This document shows, in pieces, positions 32,500 to 42,583 of a stretch of DNA of 64,000 nucleotides; position 1 is the first letter of the stretch, and each line of letters opens with the position of its first letter. Origin of the DNA: Cherax quadricarinatus (lineage: Eukaryota; Arthropoda; Malacostraca; Decapoda; Parastacidae); assembly GCF_038502225.1 (NCBI RefSeq), contig NC_091382.1, positions 11,609,716 through 11,673,715 of the forward strand. The letters are read 5' to 3'. Both the position numbers and the translations under genes were made by a program. The notes beneath the pieces are model-generated. The model was not told where the DNA came from and did not search any database. It worked only from the letters and a program-made list of their open reading frames with translations.

Positions 32500-32623
32500 C
32501 AATAAAAATGATTTCAAATGAGCTGATGTAGGTAACAGCTCTTAGCTTGCCAATAAAGCTAGGGATCCTTAACCTGTAAATAGCTTGTCAATAAAGCTAG
32601 GGATCCTTAACCTTGTCAAACTC

Positions 32624-32658
<35 letters not shown>
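30521..32658 (+). mobile_element. Non-LTR retrotransposon F inside the GA microsatellite
   Basis: GA repeats abut both ends. The element begins near ATGACAAAGCCTATAG and ends with a roughly 30-base A tail (32629-32658). Before the tail the block AGCTAGGGATCCTTAACC occurs twice (about 32557 and 32594), each preceded by AATAAAGC, a usable polyadenylation signal. Poly(A) tail and RT motifs fit a Jockey-type LINE. It is truncated at its 5' end, so no endonuclease is seen. Confidence 0.88.
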
Positions 32659-32662
<4 letters not shown>

Positions 32663-32780
32663 AGAGAGAGAGAGAGAGACAGAGAGAGACACAGAGAGAA
32701 AGAGAGAGAGAGACAGAGAGAGAGAGACAGAGAGAGAGAGACAGAGAGAGAGAGACAGAGAGACAGAGAGACAGAGAGAC

Positions 32781-32850
<70 letters not shown>
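32659..32850. repeat. GA / GACAGA microsatellite, right half
   Basis: Continuation of 30106-30519 after LINE F. It leads directly into the E1 3' UTR at GACCTAGTAG. Confidence 0.95.
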
Positions 32851-32853
<3 letters not shown>

Positions 32854-33291
32854 CTAGTAGCAATCAGTGAAGAGGTGGGGCCAGGAGCTGAGTCTCGAAC
32901 CCTGCAACCACAATTAGGCAAGTACATTTTAATATACATTATTACATTTTTTTTTTTCAACAAGTCGGTCGTCTCCCACCGAGGCAGGGTGACCCAAAAA
33001 AAAGAAAGAAAATCCCCAAAAAGAAAATACTTTCATCATCATTCAACACTTTCACCACACTCACACATTATCACTGCTTTTGCAGAGGTGCTCAGAATAC
33101 AACAGTTTAGAAGCATATACGTATAAAGATACACAACATATCCCTCCAAACTGCCAATATCCCAAAACCCCTCCTTTAAAGTGCAGGCATTGTACTTCCC
33201 ATTTCCAGGACTCAAGTCTGACTATATGAAAATAACCGGTTTCCCTGAATCCCTTCACTAAATATTACCCTGCTCACACTCCAACAGATCG

Positions 33292-34361
33292 TCAGGTCCC
33301 AAGTATCATTCGTCTCCATTCACTCCTATCTAACACGCTCATGCACGCTTGCTGGAAGTCCAAGCCCCTCGCCCACAAAACCTCCTTTACCCCCTCTCTC
33401 CAACCCTTTCGAGGACGACCCCTACCCCGCCTTCCTTCCCCTATAGATTTATATGCTTTCCATGTCATTCTACTTTGATCCATTCTCTCTAAATGACCAA
33501 ACCACCTCAACACCAACTCTTCTGCCCTCTGACTAATGCTTTTATTAACTCCACACCTTTTCCTAATTTCCACACTCCGAATTTTCTGCATAATATTTAC
33601 ATCACACATTGCCCTTAAACAGGACATCTCCACTGCCTCCAACCGTCTCCTCACTGCTGCATTTACCACCCAAGCTTCACACCCATATAAGAGTGTTGGT
33701 ACTACTATACTTTCATACATTCCCTTCTTTGCCTCCATAGATAACGTTTTTTGACTCCACATATACCTCAACGCACCACTCACCTTTTTTCCCTCATCAA
33801 TTCTATGATTTACCTCATCTTTCATAAATCCATCCGCCGACACATCAACTCCCAAGTATCTGAAAACATTCACTTCTTCCATGCTCCTCCCCAATTTGAT
33901 ATCCAATTTTTCTTTATCTAAATCATTTGACACCCTCATCACCTTACTCTTTTCTATGTTCACTTTCAACTTTCTACCTTTACACACATTCCCAAACTCA
34001 TCCACTAACCTTTGCAATTTTTCTTTAGAATCTCCCATAAGCACAGTATCATCAGCAAAAAGTAACTGTGTCAATTCCCATTCTGAATTTGATTCACCAA
34101 AATTTAATCCCATCCCTCTGCCGAACACCCTAGCATTTACTTCCTTTACAACCCCATCTATAAATATATTAAACAACCATGGTGACATTACACATCCCTG
34201 TCTAAGACCTACTTTTACTGGGAAGTATTCTCCCTCTCTTCTACACACCCTAACCTAAGCCTCACTATCCTCATAAAAACTCTTTACAGCATTTAGTAAC
34301 TTACCACCTATTCCATATACTTGCAACATCTGCCACATTGCTCCTCTATCCACTCTATCAT
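33292..34361 (-). pseudogene. Reverse transcriptase and C-terminal domain of RTE D3
   Basis: A 318-codon frame (33292-34248) contains VKVGLRQGCVMSPWLFNIF, LLFADDTVLMGDSKEKLQRL, VFRYLGVDVSADGFMKDEVN, LLYGCEAWVVNAAVRRRLEA, LVLRWFGHLERMDQSRMTWK and RGRPRKGWREGVKEVLWARG, ending near LDRSEWRRMI. The palm and C-terminal domain are uninterrupted, the longest such segment of RTE in the window. The 5' half is lost or displaced by the B2 insertion, so no active element remains. Confidence 0.9.
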
Positions 34362-34363
34362 AC

Positions 34364-35375
34364 CTGGAGTTTACCTGGAGAGAGTTTCGGGGGTCAACGC
34401 CCCCGCGGCCCGGTCTGTGACCAGGCCTCCTGGTGGATCAGCGCCTGATCAACCAGGCTGTTGCTGCTGGCTGCACGCAAACCAACGTACGAGCCACAGC
34501 CCGGCTGATCAGGAACTGACTTTAGGTGCTTGTCCAGTGCCAGCTTGAAGACTGCCAGGGGTCTGTTGGTAATCCCCCTTATGTGTGCTGGGAGGCAGTT
34601 GAACAGTCTCGGGCCCCTGACACTTATTGTATGGTCTCTTAACGTGCTAGTGACACCCCTGCTTTTCATTGGGGGGATGGTGCATCGTCTGCCAAGTCTT
34701 TTGCTTTCGTAGTGAGTGATTTTCGTGTGCAAGTTCAGTACTAGTCCCTCTAGGATTTTCCAGGTGTATATAATCATGTATCTCTCCCTCCTGCGTTCCA
34801 GGGAATACAGGTTTAGAAACCTCAAGCGCTCCCATGTGGGGTGTTTTATCTCCGTTATGTTGGCTGCCATGAAAGTTCTCTGTACATTTTCTAGGGTCAG
34901 GCAATTTCACCTGCCTTGAAAGTGCTGTTAGGGGAGTGCAGCAATATTCCAGCCTAGATAGAACAAGTGACCTGAAGAGTGTCATCATGGGCTTGGCCTC
35001 CCTAGTTTTGAAGGTTCTCATTATCCATCCTGTCATTTTCTAGCAGATCGATTGATACAATGTTATGGTCCTTGAAGGTGAGATCCTCCACATAATCCTC
35101 CCAGGTCTTTGACGTTGGTGTTTCGCTCTATTTTGTGGCCAGAATTTGTTTTGTACTCTGATGAAGATTTAATTTCCTCATGTTTACCATATCTGAGTAA
35201 TTGAAATTTCTCATCGTTGAACTTCATATTGTTTTCTGCAGCCCACTGAAAGATTTGGTTGATGTCCGCCTGGAGCCTTGCAGTGTCTGCAATGGAAGAC
35301 ACTGTCATGCAGATTCGGGTGTCATCTGCAAAGGAAGACACGGTGCTGTGGCTGACATCCTTGTCTATGTCGGAT
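34364..35375 (-). mobile_element. LINE B2, 5'-truncated, nested in RTE D3
   Basis: The plus strand begins with the reverse tail CCTGGAGTTTACCTGGAG and ends at CTTGTCTATGTCGG. Translated on minus: DIDKDVSHSTVSSFADDTRI (35375 downward), MTGWIMRTFKTREAKPMMTL, YCCTPLTALSRQ and LFNCLPAHIRGITNRPLAVF, with a frameshift near 34920. The catalytic FADD is intact. It is the C-terminal half of LINE B. An apparent ORF at 35063-35449 fuses RTE and B residues across the junction and is an insertion artefact. Confidence 0.88.
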
Positions 35376-35450
35376 AAATCCATAAATGCAATAAAAACTT
35401 CCCTACCTTTATCTAAATACTGGTCACATATATGCTTCAATGTGAACACT

Positions 35451-35730
35451 ATTACATTATTACAAACTTATATGAAAGTTAGGTAACTGAAGTGATTAAC
35501 ATCAACGAGATTGATAATAGTGAGGTACTACAAAACACACAACAATATTACATTTAGTAAATTCAGTAATGGGAATGGCTTTTATCTTGGCACAATACAC
35601 TGTTTCTATAAAAGCTCCTAAACTGGGAGAGTATTTCAGGCAAACTTAGGAGGCTGCGAGTGATCTGTTTTTTCTAAATAAATTTCAAATGATGAACTTG
35701 AAAAAAAGCCTTGTATTCTTTATAACAATG

Positions 35731-35733
<3 letters not shown>
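35451..35733. other. No gene seen
   Basis: AT-rich, apparently single-copy intron sequence between D3 and the first AAT repeat. Confidence 0.45.

Positions 35734-35778
<45 letters not shown>
35734..35778. repeat. (AAT)n microsatellite
   Basis: About 15 AAT units. The same repeat occurs at 36251-36272 and 36729-36757, between and after the two W copies, as expected for retroposon tails. Confidence 0.9.
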
Positions 35779-36250
35779 TGTTCTAGGTAGTAGGTTGGTA
35801 GACAGCAACCGCCCAGGGAGGTACTACCGTCCTGCCAAGTGAATGTAAAGTGAAAGCCTGTAATTGTTTTACAAGATGGTAGGATTGCTGGTGTCTTTTG
35901 TCTGTCTCATAAATATGCAAGATTACAGGTAAGTCTTGCTACTTCTACTTACACTTAGGTCACACTACACATACATGTACAAGCATATATATACACACCC
36001 CTCTGGGTTTTCTTCTATTTTCTTTCTAATTCTTGTTCTTGTTTATTTCCTCTTATCTCCATGGGGAAGTGGAACAGAATTCTTCCTCTGTAAGCCATGC
36101 GTGTCGTAAGAGGCGACTAAAATGCCGGGAGCAAGGGGCTAGTAACCCCTTCTCCTGTATATATTACTAAATTTAAAAGGAGAAACTTCAGTTTTTTCTT
36201 TTGGGCCACCCCACCTCAGTGGGATACGGCTGGTACGTTGAAAGAAGAAG
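35779..36250 (+). mobile_element. W2 retroposon (about 470 bp)
   Basis: From TGTTCTAGGTAGTAGGTTGG through AGTAACCCCTTCTCC to the tail GGGCCACCCCACCTCAGTGG, TACGTTGAAAGAAG and (AAT)n. It has no open frame of note. Its last 60 bases resemble RTE 3' ends. W2 shows the intact site (TATATATTACTAAA at 36158-36170) that Tigger-2 interrupts in W1. Confidence 0.85.
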
Positions 36251-36272
36251 AAGAATAATAATAATAATAATA

Positions 36273-36757
36273 ATTGTTCTAGGTAGTAGGTTGGTAGACA
36301 GCAACCGCCCAGGGAGGTACTACCGTCCTGCCAAGTGAATGTAAAGTGAAAGCCTGTAATTGTTTTACAAGATGGTAGGATTGCTGGTGTTTTTTGTCTC
36401 ATAAACATGCAAGATTACAGGTACGTCTTGTTTCTTCTACTTACACTTAGGTCACACTACCCATACATGTGCAAGCATATATATACACACCTCTCTGGGT
36501 TTTTTCTATTTTCTTTCTACTTCTTGTTCGTGTTTATTTCCTATCTCCATGGGAAAGTGGAACAGAGTTCTTCCTCCAAAAGCCATGCGTGTTGTAAGAG
36601 GCGACTAAAATGCCGGGAGCAAGGGCCTAGTAACCCCTTCTCCTGTATAAATTACTAAATTTAAAAAGACAAACTTTGGTTTTTCTTTTTGGCCACCCTG
36701 CCTTGGTGGGATATGGCCGGTGTGTTGAAATAATAATAATAATAATAATAATAATAA
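36273..36757 (+). mobile_element. W3 retroposon and AAT tail
   Basis: A second, nearly identical W copy in the same direction, beginning TGTTCTAGGTAGTAGG and ending GGCCACCCTGCCTTGGTGG, GTGTTGAAATAATAATAAT. Two head-to-tail copies separated by AAT repeats could come from insertion of one into the tail of the other. Confidence 0.85.
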
Positions 36758-38676
36758 TTTCATGCACTGGTCAGGGAGGTATACCATCTTTTAGGAGTGA
36801 AGAAGAGCAGAATGTAAGTGTGGGGGAGGTACGTGAGGCATTACGTAAAATGAAAGGGGGTAAAGCAGCTGGAACTGATGGGATCATGACAGAAATGTTA
36901 AAAGCAGGGGGGGGATATAGTGTTGGAGTGGTTGGTACTTTTGTTTAATAAATGTATGAAAGAGGGGAAGGTACCTAGGGATTGGCAGAGAGCATGTATA
37001 GTCCCTTTATATAAAGGGAAAGGGGACAAAAGAGACTGTAAAAATTATAGAGGAATAAGCTTACTGAGTATACCAGGAAAAGTGTACGGTAGGGTTATAA
37101 TTGAAAGAATTAGAGGTAAGACAGAATGTAGGATTGCGGATGAGCAAGGAGGTTTTAGAGTGGGTAGGGGATGTGTAGATCAGGTGTTTACATTGAAGCA
37201 TATATGTGAACAGTATTTAGATAAAGATAGGGAAGTTTTTATTGCATTTATGGATTTAGAAAAGGCATATGATAGAGTGGATAGAGAAGCAATGTGGCAG
37301 ATGTTGCAAGTATATGGAATAGGTGGTAAGTTATTAAATGCTGTAAAGAGTTTTTATGAGGATAGTGAGGCTCAGGTTAGGGTGTGTAGAAGAGAGGGAG
37401 ACTACTTCCCGGTAAAAGTAGGTCTTAGACAGGGATGTGTAATGTCACCATGGTTGTTTAATATATTTATAGATGGGGTTGTAAAGGAAGTAAATGCTAG
37501 GGTGTTTGGGAGAGGGGTGGGATTAAATTATGGGGAATCAAATTCAAAATGGGAATTGACACAGTTACTTTTTGCTGATGATACTGTGCTTATGGGAGAT
37601 TCTAAAGAAAAATTGCAAAGGTTAGTGGATGAGTTTGGGAATGTGTGTAAAGGTAGAAAGTTGAAAGTGAACATAGAAAAGAGTAAGGTGATGAGGGTGT
37701 CAAATGATTTTAGATAAAGAAAAATTGGATGTCAAATTGGGGAGGAGGAGTATGGAAGAAGTGAATGTTTTCAGATACTTGGGAGTTGACGTGTCGGCGG
37801 ATGGATTTATGAAGGATGAGGTTAATCATAGAAATGATGAGGGAAAAAAAGGTGAGTGGTGCGTTGAGGTATATGGGGAGTCAAAAAAACGTTATCTATG
37901 GAGGCAAAGAAGGGAATGTATGAAAGTATAGTAGTACCAACACTCTTATATGGGTGTGAAGCTTGGGTGGTAAATGCAGCAGCGAGGAGACGGTTGGAGG
38001 CAGTGGAGATGTCCTGTTTAAGGGCAATGTGTGGTGTAAATATTATGCAGAAAATTCGTAGTGTGGAAATTAGGAGAAGGTGTGGAGTTAATAAAAGTAT
38101 TAGTCAGAGGGCAGAAGAGGGGTTGTTGAGGTGGTTTGGTCATTTAGAGAGAATGGATCAAAGTAGAATGACATGGAAAGCATATAAATCTATAGGGTAA
38201 GGAAGGCGGGGTAGGGGTCGTCCTCGAAAGGGTTGGAGAGAGGGGGTAAAGGAGGTTTTGTGGGTAAGGGGCTTGGACTTCCAGCAAGCGTGCGTGAGCG
38301 TGTTAGATAGGAGTGAATGGAGACGAATGGTACTTGGGACCTGACGATCTGTTGGAGTGTGAGCAGGGTAATATTTAGTGAAGGGATTCAGGGAAACCGG
38401 TTATTTTCATATAGTCGGACTTGAGTCCTGGAAATGGGAAGTACAATGCTTGCACTTTAAAGGAGGGGTTTGGGATATTGGCAGTTTGGAGGGATATGTT
38501 GTGTATCTTTATATGTGTATGCTTCTAGACTGTTGTATTCTGAGCACCTCTGCAAAAACAGTGATAATGTGCGAGTGTGGTGAAAGTGTTGAATGATGAT
38601 GAAAGTATTTTCTTTTTTGGGATTTTCTTTCTTTTTTGGGTCACCCTGCCTCGGTGGGAGACGGCCGACTTGTTGG

Positions 38677-38684
<8 letters not shown>
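36758..38684 (+). mobile_element. RTE-clade LINE D4 (5'-truncated, best preserved)
   Basis: Starts abruptly at TTCATGCACTGGTCAGGG after the W3 tail and ends GGGTCACCCTGCCTCGGTGG, GACTTGTTGG, poly(A) and (AAT)n. No nested insertions. It supplies the intact reference for the B3 and MITE-3 insertions in D1. Confidence 0.9.
36770..38345 (+). pseudogene. Reverse transcriptase of RTE D4, broken mainly at homopolymers
   Basis: The main open frame (36920-37717, 265 codons) has GKVPRDWQRACIVPLYKGKG, YRGISLLSIPGKVYGRVI, DEQGGFRVGRGCVDQVFTLK, FIAFMDLEKAYDRVDREAMW (first catalytic Asp), VGLRQGCVMSPWLFNIFIDG and LLFADDTVLM. The C-terminal domain continues at 37898-38200 (ARRRLEAVEMSCLRAMCGVN, LLRWFGHLERMDQSR). 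Frame changes coincide with an eight-G run (36907), an extra T (37708), and seven-A runs (37844, 37883). A stop replaces a Glu codon at 38198. In life, the protein would reverse transcribe its own mRNA at nicked DNA. The endonuclease is missing. Confidence 0.9.
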
Positions 38685-38736
<52 letters not shown>

Positions 38737-38782
38737 ATAATAATAATAATTACAATAATAATAATAATAACAGTAATACAGT
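38677..38782. repeat. Poly(A) tail and AAT microsatellite of D4
   Basis: About 55 A residues followed by (AAT/TAA)n with CAAT interruptions. Confidence 0.93.
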
Positions 38783-39062
38783 AAAACCTTGGTATAATGG
38801 ACCCCTATGCAACAAATTCTGGATAAAATGGACAAAAATATCTGGGCAGACAAAGGCTCGATGAGTCTGCTGTGGGGGGGAAGAGGGTGGGTGTTGAGTA
38901 GTATCACTGATGTAGTTGACTGAATCCAATGCAAGGGGCATTTCTCTGTTAGTGATAGTGTGTCTAGATGAATTATAAAAAAATTCTTGGTTAGCTTTTG
39001 ACCAAATGCATTTATACTTTGCTCTAATGCCTCTCCTCTCCTCCATACCCACTCACACTCAC
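38783..39062. other. No gene; possible single end of another pogo-like element
   Basis: TACAGTAAAACCTTGGTATA at 38776-38795 resembles the end of a TA-targeting DNA element (similar wording near 58786), but no matching inverted end was found. Confidence 0.3.
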
Positions 39063-39665
39063 TCTATTTCTTTTAACTTGGTCTGTCTCCCACCAAGGTA
39101 GTGTGGCCTAACATAAAAGAAACACTTTCAATGTTATTTAATCAATCAGTCTTGGCAGAAGGGCACTGACATTACAGTTCAGATGTTCCTTAAAACCACA
39201 ACATCCCTACTCCTTCAGAGTGCAGGCACTGTACCTCACACCTCCAATGGAAATAAGTCACTCAGTCTAACTTTTTTTTTTTATCCTAGGTTCTTTACAC
39301 ACATGTTGTATGATAATCTCTGTAACTGTATTTGTGTTAACCTGAACAAACTTACTAGGACTGCAACATCCCCACCTCTCCTTCAGAGTGTAGGCACTGT
39401 ACCTCACACCTCCAGGACTGCAACATCCTATCCCTCCTTCAGATTGCAGGCACTGTACCTCACACCTCCAGGACAAACATCCCTACCCCTCCTTCAGAGT
39501 ACAGGGACTGTACCTCCCACCTCCAGGAATCAAGCCTGGCTAACTAATTTCACTGACTCTCTTCATAGATGTTGCCTTGCATACACTCCAACAACATGTC
39601 ACATCATAAATACAACTTACCTCCACTCACTCCTATCTAGGGGCTTGGATGTCAAAGCCTCTAGT
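39063..39665 (-). repeat. Decayed RTE 3'-UTR with a 57-bp tandem repeat
   Basis: The antisense RTE tail (CCCACCAAGGTAGTGTGGCC) opens the block. A 56-57-bp unit beginning AGGACTGCAACATC and ending GTACCTCACACCTCC is repeated from 39357, 39414 and 39470 to about 39530, with an earlier partial unit near 39190. It ends with sequence related to the RTE C-terminal coding region (CTCCACTCACTCCTATCTAG). Confidence 0.75.
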
Positions 39666-39757
39666 CCAAACGTTTATAATGTTTATTAATTAACCACTAT
39701 TACTTTGACTTGAGTAATGTAAGGACCGATGGTGAGAAATTAAGCTGTTCAGATTAA

Positions 39758-40821
39758 CCCTTTCAGGGTTTCCGACGTACTAGTATGGCTTACGCACCAG
39801 GGTTATTGACGTACTACAACGCCTAAATTCTAGTGCCTTCAAATCTAGAGAGAGAAAGCTGGTAGGCCTACATATGAAAGAATGGGTCTATGTGGCCAGT
39901 GTGTGCAGTATAAAAAAAATCCTGCAGCACACAGTGTGTAATGAGAAAAAAAAACTGACCATGTTTTTGGATTAAAACAGCAACTTTGCACTGTATTTTC
40001 GTATGGTATTTATGGTTGTATTCTAGTTTTCCTGGTCTCATTTTATAGAATGGAAGACATATTATAGAAATTGAGATGATTTTGATTGGTTTCAGAATGA
40101 AAAGTACCTTGAAATTGAGCTCAAAGTAGCAGAAATGTTCGATTTTTACCAAAGTTCAAAAGTGAACAAATCGTGCCAAGTGTCCAATACACATCAATTG
40201 GCGAGTCTAATATTCTTTCACAATTGCACTGATATTATTTATACCATTTCTATACTAATGCAGTAGTCTGCATAACAGTAAATCTTTTATTTTTTGTGAG
40301 AATAAAATTTCAAAGTGGAAAGCAAAAGAAATGTAAGAGGGGCCTGGGGACGTGACTAATGAACAGAGGAAATGTTATTTTAGTGCCAGGAATGTCTGTC
40401 TTGTTTATTCTGGACCCTATTTGGAAACTGGCATCTTCTGAAATTTGTGTGAAATTGGCAAAATTGCCAAATTCTAACCACTTTATTGGATAGTTGAAAT
40501 TGGTAAATGGGCAGTTTCTTGTACTCATTTGATAGAAAAAATGGAGTTCTAGCGAAATATGATTTTTGTCGACTAGTACACAGGAATCGGCTGAAAATAG
40601 GGCTCAAAGTGGGCGAAATTGCCGATGTGTAAACATCATCGAGACCGTTAACTTCACAAGAGTATAATTCCATAAATTTTCCATCAAATTTCATACTTTT
40701 TGTGTTATTATGAACGGGAAAAGATTCTCTATCATTTCATAAGAAAAAATTATTTTTTTTTTCCTAAAAATTTTCAACCCCAAGAACGAGTTCAGTAGAG
40801 GGCCTGCCGACCCTGAAAGGG
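39758..40821 (+). mobile_element. TTAA-flanked element R5 (1064 bp)
   Basis: TTAA at 39754-39757 and 40822-40825, perfect ends CCCTTTCAGGGT and ACCCTGAAAGGG. It has no nested insertion and is the reference copy for the TTCAGGGT subfamily (with R4 and R1). Near both ends are ACGT-rich inverted motifs such as GACGTACTAGTA. No transposase. Confidence 0.93.
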
Positions 40822-40825
40822 TTAA

Positions 40826-41540
40826 AGTTCAATGATGATACAAAATAAGAAATTCTTTTCAACTCTGCTGCATAATGTTGATGAGACTGATTTCTTTTAG
40901 TAGTTACTACCTTCCCACACTGACTCAGTAGAATAAAGGACACTAGGCTATAAGCTCAGCAAAGACCATTTCTCAGTATTATGCTGTGTTAATTGTGTTA
41001 ATACTCCAGTAATGCTGATGCTGCATAATGTGAGCACTACTGGAACATAATACAGTAAAAGGTAATAGGTAACTATTGTACTGTACTCTGACCTCATATT
41101 TTCAGTTAATTTACTGTACTGTATTAATATATTTTTAGTATGTCTGGTAGTGTCATCAAATTTAAATATTTATTTCTTTTATGCAGTACACAGATAATGT
41201 AGCATACATGTAATAAAATGTTAGGAACATAAAGCCACTAGTATGCAATGCATTTCAGGAAAAACAAAGAATTTTGGGTAAATTACATTTGAGTATTTGT
41301 CTTTGTGTGGTGGTACCATGCAAGCAACAGATCTCTGCTCCACTGCACTCATGGCACTTTGTTGAAGTGGTCACCCAACCCCCTATTAGTCCACTACACT
41401 GAGGTGTCCTGATGTGTATCATAATAATATTCAGGAAAAACAAAAAACTAAAGTTATCGGTGATTAGGCAGATGTACCTGCAAACTCAGCTTCAGTTTCT
41501 GGGCTACTGCAGCATAGCAGAGTAAGGAACATTTTTTTTT
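40826..41540. other. Intron sequence with no recognised feature
   Basis: AT-rich, without repeat matches inside the window. The minus-strand frame at 41255-41443 has no recognisable domain and no splice support. Confidence 0.45.
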
Positions 41541-41855
41541 AATGCATTAGTTGTCTCCCACTGAGGGAGGGTGACCCGAAAAAGAAATGAATGCTTTTCT
41601 TGCATCTAACATGCCGGGAGCAATGGGTTAGTAACCCCTTCTCCTGTATACATTACTAATGTTAAAAAGAGATTTTTGTTTTTCTTTTTGGGCCACTCTG
41701 CCTCGGTGGGATGTGGCTGGTGCATTGAAACAAAGTTTTTCTTCTTTTTTTACATTTAGTAAGTTATACAGGAGAAGGGGCTACTAGCCCCTTGCTCCAG
41801 GCATTTTAGTTGCCTCTTATGACACACATGTCTTATTGAGGAAGATTTCTTCTCC
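41541..41855. repeat. Antiparallel W/RTE tail fragments
   Basis: Three pieces: an antisense RTE-type tail at about 41549-41585, a sense W 3' part at 41606-41735 (ATGCCGGGAGCAATGG to TGGTGCATTGAAAC), and an antisense W piece at 41757-41850 (AGGAGAAGGGGCTACTAGCC). The last two form an imperfect inverted pair with a 20-base spacer. Confidence 0.7.
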
Positions 41856-42269
41856 ACCTCCTCATGAAGATAAGGAACATATGTCTGAAGAAAAATAAAA
41901 TAGCAGCAAGTGACAGAATAGCATGGGAGGGTAAATCACTACAGCTCAGGAGGACGTTATAATTAAGTGCAAAAAGCCTAACCATGGTAACGAGCCATAC
42001 ACAGCCTCTGCACTAGAGATGGTATAGGACTTTCAAAGAGGAAAACTAAGAACTGAAAGTTTGTCGTGTTCTCTGTTAATTAACTAGCCAGGTAACTGCA
42101 AAACAGAGTGGATGTCAGGTTTAAGACTGTATTCATGTGGGAAAAAAGGATCAGTGTAATTTTGAAAGGGGTCATCAGTTTTAAGTAGCACTGAAAAAGA
42201 AGGCTTGAATCTTGTCAACACAGAAATATACACAGTGAGGAACCTACATGCACATACTGACATGCAGTA
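41856..42269. other. No feature seen
   Basis: Apparently single-copy intron sequence. Confidence 0.4.
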
Positions 42270-42571
42270 CAGATGCTCTTTGACCTACAATGGTCCAACT
42301 TACAATATTTCAACTTTATGATGGTGCAAAAGCAATTACTTTGGAGATAAAACTTAAGATAAATTTACCCAACATGAAGGCAGAAAGTCCATAACTTGTA
42401 TTCATTTATTCACTTTTCAATACTTTACATTAATTATGTGTTTATTTACTCATTCAGTGATGGTAGTTATTTACTTATTTATTTAGCATATATTCATATT
42501 CAACTCACGATATTTTCGACCTACGATGGGTTCATTGGAATGGAACTCCATTGTAAGTCAAGGAGCACCTG
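42270..42571. mobile_element. TIR-bearing MITE of a third Tigger-like family (302 bp)
   Basis: The left end CAGATGCTCTTTGACCTACA and right end TGTAAGTCAAGGAGCACCTG are inverted repeats. TA precedes the element (42268-42269) and a mutated TC follows. A second internal pair (CCAACTTACAATATTTC and ACTCACGATATTTTCG) continues the inverted symmetry. Non-coding. Confidence 0.72.
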
Positions 42572-42583
42572 TCCATTTAAATA

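Larger units (their letters stand above)
32950..35450 (-). mobile_element. RTE-clade LINE D3 with LINE B2 nested
   Basis: On the minus strand D3 starts near 35450 (FTLKHICDQYLDKGREVFIA), is interrupted at 35375-34364 by B2, resumes at the AYDRVD region, runs through the reverse transcriptase and ends in a 3' UTR (GGGTCACCCTGCCTCGGTGG in reverse near 32985) with an A-rich tail. About nine target bases are missing at the B2 junction. Confidence 0.85.

Noticed and set aside
32585..32963. Lys-rich and Leu-Ser-rich frames
   Set aside because: They come from the LINE F poly(A) tail and adjoining GA repeat.
38776..39060. Complete pogo-like element starting TACAGTAAAACC
   Set aside because: No inverted partner end was found, so it is left as a possible single end.
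39183..39689. 168-codon frame on the plus strand
   Set aside because: It reads through the 57-bp tandem repeat of an antisense RTE UTR; no recognisable protein.
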